Source: CAMREV01 sp051650525 (lineage in GTDB: Bacteria > Bacillota_I > Bacilli_A > Mycoplasmatales > Mycoplasmoidaceae). From it: 64,000 nt of DNA. Position 1 is the stretch's first letter; each line of letters starts with the position of its first letter. The notes beneath the pieces were generated by a model. It had not been told where the DNA came from, searched no databases, and saw only the letters and a list, made by a program, of their open reading frames with translations. A program made the position numbers and the translations under genes. The stretch spans positions 114,676 through 178,675 of the forward strand of contig JBOFJE010000008.1 in assembly GCA_051650525.1 (NCBI GenBank), in the 5' to 3' direction. Shown one piece after another: positions 47,265 to 58,304 of the stretch.

Positions 47265-50200
47265 TTACCCTAAATTATAATTTCTAACTCACATCTCTCC
47301 AAATGAGTTTCTTGTATTAAGATCATAAATATTAAATTGATGATTTCTTGCAAAATTATTAAAAGCAATTGATTGAATACCAGAGTCAGAAGCATATTTA
47401 ATTAATAAATCAATTGTTTGAGAAGCACCAATATTATTAATCAAATCTCCTATGTCATTAATTTTTATTGGATTACCTTCTTTATCATATTCAACTTTAT
47501 GAGTAGTAGGGTCTTTTTTATAATTTAAATCATCATAATTAACTTGTTGTAGATAACCTGCATAGCTTGTAAAATGATCAGCACCTGCAATTCAATTACT
47601 TGAACCATTAGCATAGCCATTATATTTTTCAAATGCTTTAGGATCGATTTTTGAATCTAATTCATTTTTAAAAATATCTTTTTTTGTTTGTAAGTCACTA
47701 CTATTTAATATCTTTTGAACTATTGTAGAAACTTCATTACTATTTAATGAATTATTAATATCAGTTACAGTCTTATCTATTTGATTAGCATTTTGGCTAT
47801 CATCAATTAATTTTGTCAATTCTTCTATTGAACCATATTTATATAAAACTCCATTAATATTTGTTAAATCACCATCTTTTCGTGGTCCATTTGGAAACAT
47901 ATATTTTTTTAAACTATCTGGCATTTTTGTTGTAGATTCTTTCTGTAATCCAACATAACCAGATAAAAGTTTATTAGCACTATCTTTACTATATAAAAAT
48001 GCATTAGTTTGGCCATATGAACTATTATCATAAATATTAGTATTTTTTCCATTAACTTGAGAAGGTGATTGAATATCATTATTACTAATGTATTGAGAAT
48101 AAGAACTATTATTTTGATTTAAGAAAATAGATGAAGATGTAGTTTGAGATTGTTCTAATAATTTTTCAGGAGTATTAATACTTGTAAAAGTAGGATTTGT
48201 AAACATTGAACTTGATATACTATCTCATCAAGAAAATTCTGCGTCTTCATTCTGATTAATTTCTGATGAAACTTTATTTAATAATCTAGATTGGTCTTTA
48301 AACAGTCCATTTGCATCTTGTGCAAGATAAACTATAGCAAGGTTTAATTTAAATAAATTTTGTTTAATAGTTTGAAAATTAACATTATTATCATAAGCAT
48401 TCTTAAAATATTTTAATTCCTTATATTTTTGAATCTCATTGACACTAACAGCACCATGTGGATTTGTTAAACTCATTAAACTAAGAGCATCATCTCCCAT
48501 ACTATTAGAAGTTATGGAAGCACCTAAAAATTGATTAATTAATTCAAAATTAAAATCAGCATTGTTAATACTATTAAAACCATTAATACTATCAATATTA
48601 TAAGTGACAAAATCACTTACTGGGGCAATTGTAGAATCAATATCTTTTAAATTCATAATGTCTTTCATATACATAGATTTCCCACTGCCGTCCTTAAATA
48701 GTTCAGCATTTTCAATTACTTTATTAGTTGCAAATTTTGTATAATAATCACTATTTGCTGTAAAAGAAGATAAAACATAATTTATACTTGTATCATTTGA
48801 AAATATAAATTGTGAATATTTAAATGTTTGTGAAGAAACATCACTTAAAGGTCTAAATTTTTTGTTATCAACATATGAATTAATATCTTTATACAATTCA
48901 TTGTAAATTTTAGCCAATCCATTAGAATCATAATTATGATTATCATTCAAAAACATTAATATTTCACTAAATTTTCCATCACTTCCTTGCTTATAAGGAA
49001 ATGGAGCAGCAATCCCATTCTTGTAAGTTTGCTGACCAAAATTCTTAGAATAAGCATTTTTTGCAGTTAATAATCCAGAATTTCTTGTATCAACATTTTT
49101 AACATTATTTTGATATGAAATGTATTGATTATATTTATCAAATAAATTCAGTAAATCAGGTTCTATCAATTTATCAACACTAACATCACCAAATAATTTT
49201 TTAACAATCTCTCTAGCTTCAGAATCAGGATTATTTTTAGCTTCTTTTAATAGAGAAACCCAAATTTTAGTTTGATTTTTAGTATAATAGTCTTTTAAAT
49301 TATCATTTAACTTGATTGCAAAATTTTTAGTTGGTTCATCAGCAATCCCACTATCTTTATTAAATTTATTTTGTAATGAACGATAAAGTAAAATATCTCC
49401 AGCTTTTGAGATTCTTTCTTTTAAAGTTGTCCCAGTTTTAATGTAATTTCAACCATCCAATGCAATTGCATGAACTCCAAATTGATTTCTTAAATAAATA
49501 AAATCATCTGTTGGATTACCAGTTTTTGAATGAAAAGCATCAATTGAATAAACATCATTAGAAGATGAAAAAACAGAATTTAAACTTGGATTATTTTTAT
49601 TTAACATCCTTTTAAAATCAGCATTTACAATCCTTGAATAATTTACTCCAGTTGGAGTAACATTTGACATGAAAGAACGTGTGATTGGATCAAATTGATC
49701 ATTTATTTTACCAGCACTTCCACCAACTCAATCACCAGGAGTTGATTGAAATAAATTACTAGTAGGATTTGGCGAACCAGGAGTTGCATGAATTCCATTA
49801 TCTAAATTAAATAAATTAAAAGCTGCCATTTCAAATTCATTGACAAGACCTCATTTATCTGGTTCAACAAGAATATAATTAGCATTATCATCAGTTCAAT
49901 TCATTTGCATATCATCTCTTAAACCAATGCTAGTATTATCAACTCCATAAAATTCATTTGGAATAAAATTCTTTTCGATTTTTGTCACCGATGGTATTTT
50001 AGAAATATTTCCAAGATTAAAATTAATAAATTTATCAACTGCATCACTTTTTGTTGGATCAGATGTTGTTTGGGAAAAATAAGGATTAATGTAAGTTCCA
50101 GGACCCTCTGAAGAAGGAGGAGAAGGATCAACATTTAAATTAGATGAATTATAACTACTTGCATCTGGTTTTGATCAAATATCATTAGTTGAAGAACCAA

Positions 50201-50996
50201 CCCCAGTAGTTGCATATTTTCATAAATTCATATTAACAGTAAATGGCTTTTCATCATTAATATATGCATCATAAATATATTTTTGTAATTGAGCATTGGC
50301 CTGACCAAAATCTTTTGAAAAAGGACTACTTTTTCCATCATAACAAAAGCCCATTTGAACCCCAACATTCAAATTTTTAGCTTTATTTTCTAAAGCTTTG
50401 GCAACTGTATTGGGTAATGGATTAGAAATTCAAGTTTTACTACCTTGACTATCAACATTATAAATATTAGAATAATCTGATTTAAAAAAAAGATCATTAA
50501 TATAATTTGTTGCTCAATCTTCTAATCTTTTTTGTTTTCAAGAAGATTCAGTACCGCCATTTTTATCAAGTTCAGATTGAACAGCAATTCCTCAATCACG
50601 TCCTGATGATTTTATACCTTTTAAAAAACTCTTATAATCATCATTATCTTTTGCCAATTGATTTTGTTTATCAGTAGAAACAGTTGCACTATTTTTAGCA
50701 AGGTTATCAACAATATCCAACATTAAACTTTTAAATTTTGAACTAAAAAAATTATTAATGCCATCTGGATTTTGCAAAGCTGCTTTAATTCCATCATTCA
50801 AAGATATATTAGAATTAGCAACATCATTTTTTGCAAAATAATTTCAATCTCCTTTATCAATAATTTTTTGATTTGATTGTTGAAGAGAACAAGAAGAAGC
50901 TCCTAATGTAGTGGCTCCAAGAATTGCTAATAAGCCAAATGAAGACCAAAAAATTTTTGATTTGAAGAAACCTAATTCAATTTTCTTTTTTTTCAT
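47265..50996 (-). CDS. large lipoprotein, 1243 residues
   Basis: Signal peptide with basic start MKKKKIELG, hydrophobic core (FGLLAILGATTLG) and a lipobox-like GASSC with Cys at residue 36, so probably lipid-anchored on the outside. The rest is a long Asn/Asp/Ser-rich sequence with many Trp, no recognised domain. It has the size range of the roughly 1200-residue lipoproteins of the M. pneumoniae group, but kinship is unverified. Start: ATG at 50996 has AAAGGA at suitable distance; an ATG 11 codons upstream has none. Confidence 0.75.
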
Positions 50997-51072
50997 ATCA
51001 TTGAATCCTTTATAACCATTTGATAACATAATATAAATAAATTATATTACATTTTAAATTGATAAATTAAAA

Positions 51073-51110
51073 AATAAAAAAAACTTAGAATAATCTAAGT
51101 TTTTTTTATT
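51073..51110. terminator. 17-bp hairpin after tRNA-Ser
   Basis: AATAAAAAAAACTTAGA pairs with its exact complement around ATAA. On the minus strand it lies four bases after the tRNA end and should terminate it, while the large lipoprotein gene begins beyond it. Confidence 0.8.
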
Positions 51111-51114
51111 TTAA

Positions 51115-51205
51115 TGGCGGATACCATGAGATTCGAACTCATGCATCGGAAAAACCAACCTAACACCTTAGCAGGGTGCCCTCTTAACCACTTGAGTAGG
51201 TATCC
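51115..51205 (-). tRNA. tRNA-Ser (GCT)
   Basis: 91 bases including an encoded CCA. The acceptor arms GGATACC / GGTATCC pair, the D region is CTCAAGTGGTTAAGAGG, the anticodon loop CTGCTAA gives GCT, a long variable arm follows (TTGGTTTTTCCGAT) as in class II tRNAs, and the T loop is GTTCGAATC. Reads AGC/AGU. Confidence 0.95.
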
Positions 51206-51281
51206 ACTTATATTAATGTAATTTTAACTACAATTAATATTTTATCAATAAAATAATAATTATTGAAAGATAGTTATAATA

Positions 51282-52259
51282 TTAAAAATTTTCACTCAAT
51301 CCTAAAAGTTCATTTTTAATTTTATCAAATAATATTTTATTATTATTTAAATATTGATTTAATTGAACTCTTCCTTGAGCAAGTTTTAAATCATTATAAT
51401 AATATCAACAACCATTTTTTTTAATAATTTCATTTGTAATTGAGAAATTAATAATTTCATTATCATAATCATAACCTTTATCAAAGAAAATATCGACAAA
51501 AGCTACTTTCATAGGTGCATAACATTTATTTTTTACAGAAGTTATTTTTGTTCTAATTCCAATTGGTTCAGTCCCTGATTTTAGTAATTCATTTTTTCTA
51601 ACTTCTAATCTTAAAGAAGAAAAAAACTTTAATGCTCTACCACCAGTAGTTATTTCTGGATTGCCATAAATCATACCAATTTTTTCTCTCAATTGATTGA
51701 TGAAGATAATAGCAGTATTTGTTTTAGAAATTAGACCTTGAATTGTTCGAATACCTTTCGACATTAGTCTGGCATGCAATCCCATATTTTGATCATGGAT
51801 TTCAGCTTCTATTTCTGATTTAGGTACTAAGGCAGCTACTGAATCGACAATAATTAAATCAATTTGATTTGTTTTAGCCAATGTTTCAATAATCGAAAAA
51901 GCTTGTTCACCATTATCTGGTTGAGCTAGAATTAACTTAGTTGTATCAATTCCAATTTTTTCAGCATAATTAATATCTAAGGCATTTTCTGCATCAATAA
52001 AGGCAACAAGACCTCCATTTTTTTGACAAATTGCAGCACATTGAAGGGCAATTGTAGTTTTACCAGATGATTCACCACCAAATATTTCAGTAATTCTTCC
52101 CTTAGGTATTCCTCCATTGCCAATTATCATATCAAGGCTAAGGCTTCCTGTTGGAATTGTATTATCTTTTATATCATGATATTTATTAATAATAACCCCC
52201 CTACCAAATTTATTTTCAATTTGTTTGATTGCTATTTTAATATCATCTTCAATATTCAT
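51282..52259 (-). CDS. recA: recombinase RecA
   Basis: Strand exchange for homologous recombination and repair. 325 residues with Walker A GGESSGKTT (family usually GPESSGKTT), FIDAENALD, IIVDSVAALVP, the L1 loop region MGLHARLMSKGIR, FINQLREKIGMIYGNPE and TTGGRALKFFSSLRLEVR. The C-terminal domain is short, as in mycoplasmas. It lies 43 bases after cinA, the classical Firmicutes pairing. Confidence 0.96.
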
Positions 52260-52302
52260 TTTTTCTCCTTATTTTGAATTAAAAACAGCTATTTTATATT
52301 TT

Positions 52303-52785
52303 TTAATTATTTATCTTTTTTTGAAGTTCATCTAAAATTTGTCTAGATACTAGATCATAAGCATCTTTTAATGAATCAGGTGCAATTTTCAAAGAATAAT
52401 TATCAATATTACGATCACCACTTATCAATGTAAAATATAAAACACCAGATTCTTTATCAGCAATTATATTATTTGATAAATTACCAAGAATTGCAATAAT
52501 AATATCAGCATTAGTTATTTTTTGCAAAGCAATTGCTATTTCAATATTCAATTCCCTTGAGATTAAAGAATATTTTTGAAAAATAGCATCTGGAATATTT
52601 AATAATGTTCTTAGTGATAACTTATTATTTGCAATGATTCATCCTTTATCAATTTTTTCAAGGTCTTTATAATCTTGAAATAATGTTTTAAAAGTTATAT
52701 TTCCATGAATTGACTCAGCAAAGGCAATTGTTTTATTTTTTTCTATTAATTTATTGATTATTTGTTCAATTTGAAATTTATTCAT
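52303..52785 (-). CDS. cinA: CinA C-terminal domain protein (PncC-like)
   Basis: 160 residues corresponding only to the C-terminal domain of CinA, which in other bacteria deamidates nicotinamide mononucleotide. The FAESIHGN segment corresponds to AESCTGG, and the C-terminal half (SGVLYFTLIS...DAYDLVSRQILDELQ) follows the family. The active-site motif is altered, so activity is uncertain. Stand-alone domain and position before recA support the call. Confidence 0.75.
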
Positions 52786-53146
52786 TTTTTATAACCTAGA
52801 TATATATTTTATTAATAACATAAATTATAATTCTAAAATTAATTAAATTGATAAAATTAGTAAATATAATAACCATTAATTGTGATTTGATTCCCAACCA
52901 CATTAATAATAAACTTAAAGTTATCTTAAAAGATTAAAAATAAAAGCAGCTAAATTATTTAGCTGCTTTTATTTTGTATAACAAATAAATTATGACATAA
53001 AAAAAAAATAATTCAAGTTGATAAAAAAATTTGCTTTTTAAAAAAAATGTTTATAATTAAATTGGGGGATAATTCCCCCCGGGTGTAACTGAGAAATAAT
53101 TAAAAATTTCTTTCTAATTTGTTTTTTCAAATTTTGTTAGACTGCT
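52786..53146. other. region without protein gene, with GC-rich hairpin
   Basis: Holds the end of a small transcript (see the peptide and terminator entries). At 53064-53079 GGGGGA and TCCCCC form a 6-bp GC stem, striking in DNA this AT-rich, followed by GGGTGTAACTGAG. No protein-coding frame of note. Confidence 0.5.
52937..52975. terminator. 18-bp terminator of the small RNA/peptide locus
   Basis: AAAATAAAAGCAGCTAAA and its exact complement with loop TTA, T-rich on both outer sides. On the minus strand it ends the transcript that holds the 19-residue reading frame; on the plus strand nothing upstream needs it. Confidence 0.8.
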
Positions 53147-53206
53147 TTAGTCTTTTCCTTTGAGTGCTTTATAATAAGCCATTTTTAACTTTCATTTTAT
53201 TAACAT
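53147..53206 (-). CDS. possible 19-residue peptide (MLIKWKLKMAYYKALKGKD)
   Basis: A perfect AGGAGG (53214-53219) stands seven bases before an ATG, one of the best ribosome sites in the window. The frame reads through one TGA as Trp and stops at TAA, giving a basic peptide. A small AGACT/AGTCT hairpin sits at its stop and the 18-bp terminator lies 170 bases on. There is no downstream gene before the terminator, so it is not a simple leader. No similarity recognised; could be a small protein or part of a structured RNA. Confidence 0.5.
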
Positions 53207-53349
53207 TTTATATCCTCCTAAATGTCATAATAAATAGTTATTGAAAGTATATAATAATTAAATTTGTTCTTATATTTTTATAAATCTTTAAATTTAAATA
53301 CTAAAATTTTTCTCCTTTTTTAAATCACTTTAAATTGGATAAAATAATA

Positions 53350-53375
53350 AATAACCCTTTTACTAAAGGGTTATT
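53350..53375. terminator. terminator after the tail-anchored protein gene
   Basis: AATAACCCTTT / AAAGGGTTATT, 11 bp with loop TACT, 21 bases past the stop at 53396. T runs lie on both sides, with the stronger one on the plus strand. Confidence 0.75.
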
Positions 53376-53395
53376 TTTTTCTTATTCCAATAAAA

Positions 53396-54112
53396 TTAAT
53401 GAATAAGTTTAGCTATAACAACAGTTATAATTGTGTTAATACCGATAATAGAAGAAATAGTTACTGTGATTAGAGAAATTGTATTTTGTCTTTTAATCAT
53501 TCTTGCTTGTTTTTCTTCATTAAAATATTCATTTAAATATTTATTTCTAATAAAAAAAAACTTTTTATTATTATCATTATCATTAACACTTGTAATAAAA
53601 ATTTCTTTTGATAATCTTTTTTTTGAATTATTTTGATTGTCATTAACAATTGTTGCATCATTAAATTTATCAAAGATTTCTTTAAATTTATTAAAATCAA
53701 TTTTATTAATTGTATATTCATCAAAATAATTTTGAATTTTCATTAATTTTAACTTGAAAATATGATTTTCATATATAAATAATGAAACATGTGATAAATA
53801 CTTATTAATCAATTTAGAACTAATTGTTAAATTATCAAATTTAATAATTTTTTTAATTGGCTTAATCACATTTTTAATTGGATCTAAATAATCTTTTAAA
53901 ATATAAAAAGTATTCACCTTTTTATATTTAACTGAAATAAATAACTCAAATAAACGCTTTTCAATATTTAATTCTGAATAATTATTACTAAAATCGTTAG
54001 TAATTGCTTCATATTCATAGGATTTAATTTCTAATAATTCCGCAAGTCTTTTAAAATTCTTTAAAAATAATAATTTTTTATTTTCAAAGATATTCAAATT
54101 AATAACTGTCAT
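53396..54112 (-). CDS. hypothetical tail-anchored protein next to ABC exporter
   Basis: 238 residues, rich in Lys, Asn, Ile and Phe, mostly predicted helix, with a single hydrophobic span at the very C-terminus (about 212-236, SLITVTISSIIGINTIITVVIA) after a basic KQARMIKRQ. This is a C-tail-anchored topology with the bulk in the cytoplasm. No motif recognised. It lies 56 bases downstream of the exporter ATPase in the same direction, so it may belong to that transport unit. Confidence 0.65.
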   Translation of the reverse strand: MTVINLNIFENKKLLFLKNFKRLAELLEIKSYEYEAITNDFSNNYSELNIEKRLFELFISVKYKKVNTFYILKDYLDPIKNVIKPIKKIIKFDNLTISSKLINKYLSHVSLFIYENHIFKLKLMKIQNYFDEYTINKIDFNKFKEIFDKFNDATIVNDNQNNSKKRLSKEIFITSVNDNDNNKKFFFIRNKYLNEYFNEEKQARMIKRQNTISLITVTISSIIGINTIITVVIAKLIH

Positions 54113-54168
54113 TATAAAAATTCCTTTGCTTATTCATTAGACATTAAATAATTTTATGATGAAATAAA

Positions 54169-55026
54169 TTAAACTAAATATGGTTCTAGGAAAACATTAA
54201 TATTTTTATGTTTTTCTAAAATTCTTTTTTTAGTTTCATTAACAACAATTTCACCTTTAAACAGAACAATAATTCTATCTGCTAAGAGCTCAATTTCACT
54301 TATATCATGGGAAACTAAAATAATAGTCATATCATTTTCTTTAGCATAATTCTTAATGAAATGCTTAATTCTATTTTTAACGGCTGGATCAAGTCCTGTA
54401 GAAAGTTCATCTAAAAATAATACTTTTGGATGATGTAAAATTGCAAGTAAAGCATTTAATCTTTGAAGTTGACCACCTGATAAACTAGATGCCCTTTTAT
54501 GATAAAATTTTTCTACTGAAAAAATTTTGATAATGGCATTTAATTCAGATTTTGAAATTTTAATGCTATAAATACCGATCATAAAATCAATTATTTGTTT
54601 TACAAGCAATCCAGGGGGGTAGGTAGAATCTTGAAATTGAATTCCTAATTGTTCAAGTGGGGAAATATTATATTTAAATTTAAAATTAATTTCACCACTA
54701 TCTTGCTTACTTACTCCAGCTATCATTTCAACAATTGTTGTTTTACCAGCTCCATTTGAACCCAATAAAGCAATATTTTCACCTCTTTTAATATCAAAGG
54801 AAACACTTTTAACAACAACATTTTTCTTTCCAGATTGAATAAAAGATTTTTTTAGATTCTTAATTTCAATAAGTGATTCAAAATTGGGATCATATTCTTG
54901 AAAGCTTCTAATAATATTATTATTTGCATCAAAAGTATCAATTTCTTTCAGTGTATCAATAACATGTTGAGATTTAATTTCATTAATTACAATATTATTT
55001 ACAGCATTTTTAAATTTTGATATCAT
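54169..55026 (-). CDS. ABC exporter ATP-binding protein
   Basis: 285 residues. After a 55-residue N-terminal extension comes a complete ATPase: Walker A LLGSNGAGKTTIVEM, Q-loop GIQFQDSTYPP, signature SSLSGGQLQRLNA, Walker B VLFLDELSTGLDP and the His switch LVSHDISE. It is of the ABC-2/drug or peptide exporter type. The permease gene ends nine bases upstream. Confidence 0.9.
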   Translation of the reverse strand: MISKFKNAVNNIVINEIKSQHVIDTLKEIDTFDANNNIIRSFQEYDPNFESLIEIKNLKKSFIQSGKKNVVVKSVSFDIKRGENIALLGSNGAGKTTIVEMIAGVSKQDSGEINFKFKYNISPLEQLGIQFQDSTYPPGLLVKQIIDFMIGIYSIKISKSELNAIIKIFSVEKFYHKRASSLSGGQLQRLNALLAILHHPKVLFLDELSTGLDPAVKNRIKHFIKNYAKENDMTIILVSHDISEIELLADRIIVLFKGEIVVNETKKRILEKHKNINVFLEPYLV

Positions 55027-55035
55027 ATATTTTCC

Positions 55036-55995
55036 TTATCTAGCATTTCATTTAAATGTTTTAACACTAACAAATGAAAGGACAATAATTCAAGCAAATG
55101 GTAAAACTAAATTTAAAATTCTCTCTGGTTTATAAAAAATATTTGTAGGTTCAGATTTTCCACTAGCAAACATTTGGTATTGATCATTAATATGAAAAAT
55201 ATTGAAACCAGATAATACAATTTGAAAATCTTTTCCATTAGGTTCAATAGTAGATAAACCATTTCAAGACTGAATCATTAATGCTGTTGTTGATTTAAAA
55301 GGTGAAATATAACCAAGATATCAAATAGCTGGTATATCATGAACCATAGTTAATGGAAGAACTTGAGCAGATAAGAATTGAGATATAACAAGAATTGGAA
55401 CACCCATTCCTTGTAGCATTACTGTTGATTTTGAAATTGAAGATAAAAGTAAACCAATTGTTGAAGCAACAAAAATATTTAATAAATTTGCAAATATAAA
55501 ACTAGCTCAACTAACATTTTTTAAAGTAGCCAACATTGAAGGAATATAAATATTTTGAGAACCCATTAAAAGTTTTCCTTTAGTTCAATTCCCTGAAAAA
55601 ATTGCAAAACTTACTAAAATTGAAAAGATTGTTCCAATAATCATAATGAAGATATAAAATGAAGCAACGGCAAATAAAAACATTCATGGTTTTATTGGAG
55701 TTGCCCCAATCCTTTTCAATAATGAAGATTTTTTAAACTCAAAAATTGCTTGAGGCATTGAAGTCAATGCTGTAGCAATTGCTGAAATTGCAATAATACC
55801 AGAAAAAACACTATAATAACCCAATAATGTACCTAAAATAGCTACAAAAATAATTGGAAAAATAAATGCAAAGAAAGGACCAATAATCGATCTTCAAAAA
55901 TTACTATTAATTATTCGATATAAATATTTCATATAAGCTAAATTAGTAAATAAATTTGATAAAACTAATTTCTTATCTGTTTGCAAATGTTCCAT
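55036..55995 (-). CDS. ABC-2 type exporter permease
   Basis: 319 residues with about six hydrophobic spans, typical of ABC-2 permeases: a cytosolic N-terminus, spans near 40-60 and 65-90, a loop KRIGATPIKPW resembling the coupling segment, further spans (VASFYIFIMIIGTIFSILVSF, FIFANLLNIFVASTIGLLLSS), and SMISPF-like LGYISPFKS, ending with a last span near the C-terminus. Works with the ATPase downstream. Substrate unknown; the neighbouring small proteins are possible cargo or immunity factors (inference). Confidence 0.88.
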
Positions 55996-56060
55996 AACAA
56001 TCCCTTATTTAGTTCAATAAAATATATTCTATTACAAAAAAAGTAGAATATAAACAAAAA

Positions 56061-56086
56061 AAGAATAAATTTTAAGATTTATTCTT
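56061..56086 (-). terminator. terminator of the non-exported TWDW-family gene
   Basis: AAGAATAAAT / ATTTATTCTT, 10 bp, loop TTTAAG; on the minus strand followed by TTTTTGTTT. Its upper arm includes the stop codon at 56079-56081. Confidence 0.65.
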
Positions 56087-56585
56087 CATAATTGATAGAA
56101 AATCCACCAAATCCATCATAAAATAAATTAATTGAGTCATCTCTAATATCGATAGCACCATGATAATTTATTAAATCTAAATTAAAAATTTTTCCCTCAG
56201 ATATATTTCAGATATCTTTAGTTCAATCAGGATTTTTATCTTCATTAGTATAAGTTCAACAAACATCACATTTAGCAAACTCTCCACTAACTTCAATTCC
56301 TTCATTGCCTGTTCCTTTATAAACTAAAACAACAAACATAAATTTATTTTTTGATAAAGGAATCTTAATTTCCAAACAATTTCCAGTATCAAAATTAGAT
56401 CATATTCAATCTCAAGTTCCTAAACTAGAAGCAATATCATGAGGATATCATCTAGTTTGTCCTTTATTTGACAAATTAGCATAAAAATATGTAATTTTAT
56501 TTTGAGTGCTATTTTTAATTGAAATTGCACAACAAGATGTTGACATTGGTTCAGGAGTTGCATATGCCTTTGGTATTTTTTCCAT
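56079..56585 (-). CDS. TWDW-signature protein, form without signal segment
   Basis: 168 residues, no signal peptide or membrane span. Residues about 18-95 read as beta-rich with AISIKNSTQNKITYF, TRWYPHDI, GTWDWIWSN and EIKIPLSKN, and this part aligns with the two exported 215-residue proteins encoded at 58.3 and 59.5 kb. The C-terminal part is specific: CDVCWTY, then DLINYHGAIDIRDDSINLFYDGFGG. Five Cys include a CC pair and CDVC. Family not recognised; a beta-sandwich binding protein is plausible. Its neighbours are the ABC exporter and a DNA methyltransferase. Confidence 0.72.
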
Positions 56586-56648
56586 ATTATTCTCTCTTAA
56601 TTTTTATATTTATATAATAATACTTTTTTTTAAAAATACAAAATATTT

Positions 56649-57803
56649 TTAATTACAAATTAAAAAATTATCATAAATAATCTTCATAATATTTTTTAAT
56701 ACTTCTATAGAGATTGAATTACCACATAAATAAATAATATTATTTTGAGTTAAAATTCCTAATTCTTTCATCCTAAAATAATCTTTTTTATCAAAACCCA
56801 TGTAAAGAACACATTCCTTTGCACTTAATTTTCTAATAATATTATTTTCATAGATCTTTATCCGAGAATTTGCACCAGATGCAGTAAGTGTTGGCCCTGT
56901 ATATTCTGGATCATAAACATATGATTCAGAATTAAAATTAGTATAATTGAGCAAACTAAATTTTCTTATATTAGATTTTGATAAGCTAAAATTTGAATGC
57001 TTATATTTTTCCAAACTTAATAAAATCAAATTTGGATCAATTTGTTTATCTAAAATTTTTTTAATTTTATTTGGTTTAATATTACCTTTTGGTAATTGAA
57101 TATTATTTTTTAATGAGGATATCATAAAAGTTCTTTTTCTAGACTGTGATGAGCCAAAATGACTTGAATTAAGAATTTTAAGATCATTTGTATATCCCAA
57201 TTGTGTTAATTTATTTAGTCAAAGGTCCAATTCTTTTTTATGATTTTGATATGTTAATGGAACAACATTTTCCATTAATAGATATTTTGGTAAGTTTTGT
57301 TGCTCACAACAGTCTAAAGCCTTCTCAATTTCTCATAAAAGCCCAGATCTAGATTTAATATTCTTTGAAATTCCTTTAGATTTTCCTTGTTGAGATAAAT
57401 CTTGACATGGAAAAGAATATGTTAATAAATCAACATCTTTTAATCCTCTTTTATATAATTCCTTAACATTAAAGATATTACCTTTTAACTCAGAATATTT
57501 AACAATGTTATAAAAAAAAACAAGCTCTTTTGGTTTCTTTTTATTTCAATAATTTAAAGATAAAAGTGATTTTGAATTATTAGACAAGGGTTTTGATTTT
57601 AAATAATCAATCATTTTTTCATAACTAACATCTGGATTATCATTTGCTTTAAAATTATTATGAATTGCATGATATGCAATTATTGCTGGTAAGTATCATT
57701 CGGCCATCCCAACTATTTCATAATTAGCATTTATTTTTTTTAATGCTTTATTTTGAGCACCAATTCCTGAAAATGCTTCAAATACTCTAATTTTATTGTT
57801 CAT
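56649..57803 (-). CDS. DNA (cytosine-5-)-methyltransferase, no partner nuclease seen
   Basis: Methylates cytosine C5 in DNA. 384 residues with all main motifs: I EAFSGIGAQN (residues 8-17), IV with the catalytic Cys in SFPCQDLSQQGKSKG, VI LMENV, VIII SSQSRKRTFM, a short target region, IX RKLSAKECVLYMGF and X GNSISI. No endonuclease gene is adjacent, so it may be an orphan or an old type II remnant. The target sequence cannot be read from the protein. W residues use TGA, so the gene is adapted to this code. Confidence 0.92.
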
Positions 57804-58224
57804 AATTTATTTATATATTATATAAAATTAATTATTTTTTAATTTAATTTCTATAATATAAATTTGTTTAATAAATAATATTAATTTCCTTTGGATTTTC
57901 CCAAGACATCTATATATAATAAATTATGTTCAGTTGTTTACTTTATAAGTTTAGTTGGTAATCATATGCATAAATCAATCATTAAGCTAACAAGCTTTTT
58001 TTGAGAATAATATTTATCAAAGATTTAAAATTCTAATTTTAATTCAAATAGATAATGTCATCCAATTAATTAAATTCATTATATGATTAAAAATTAATAT
58101 ATAAATTTAATATTTCTAAATATGCTATTTAATGTATGATTAATCTTTCCAAATTTTATATTTTCCTTTAATTTATCATCCATTATAATAAATGAATGAA
58201 AAATTTGATATTATAGTAAATATT
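57804..58224. other. gene-free AT-rich spacer
   Basis: About 420 bases between the methyltransferase start and the first duplicated unit. No frame above 40 codons with a ribosome site and no tRNA. It presumably contains the methyltransferase promoter; nothing distinct can be named. Confidence 0.5.
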
Positions 58225-58256
58225 AAAAATATGATAATAATCTTAATCATATTTTT
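58225..58256 (-). terminator. terminator of unit 1
   Basis: AAAAATATGAT / ATCATATTTTT stem 49 bases past the stop at 58305, with T-rich flanks. Matches the terminator of unit 2. Confidence 0.7.
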
Positions 58257-58304
58257 TTAATAAACATTTATTAAACTTTTTATTATGAAGATTTCCAAAA
58301 GAAA

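Noticed and set aside
56649..57200. Truncated methyltransferase pseudogene
   Set aside because: Reading TGA as Trp gives a complete 384-residue enzyme with motifs I to X.
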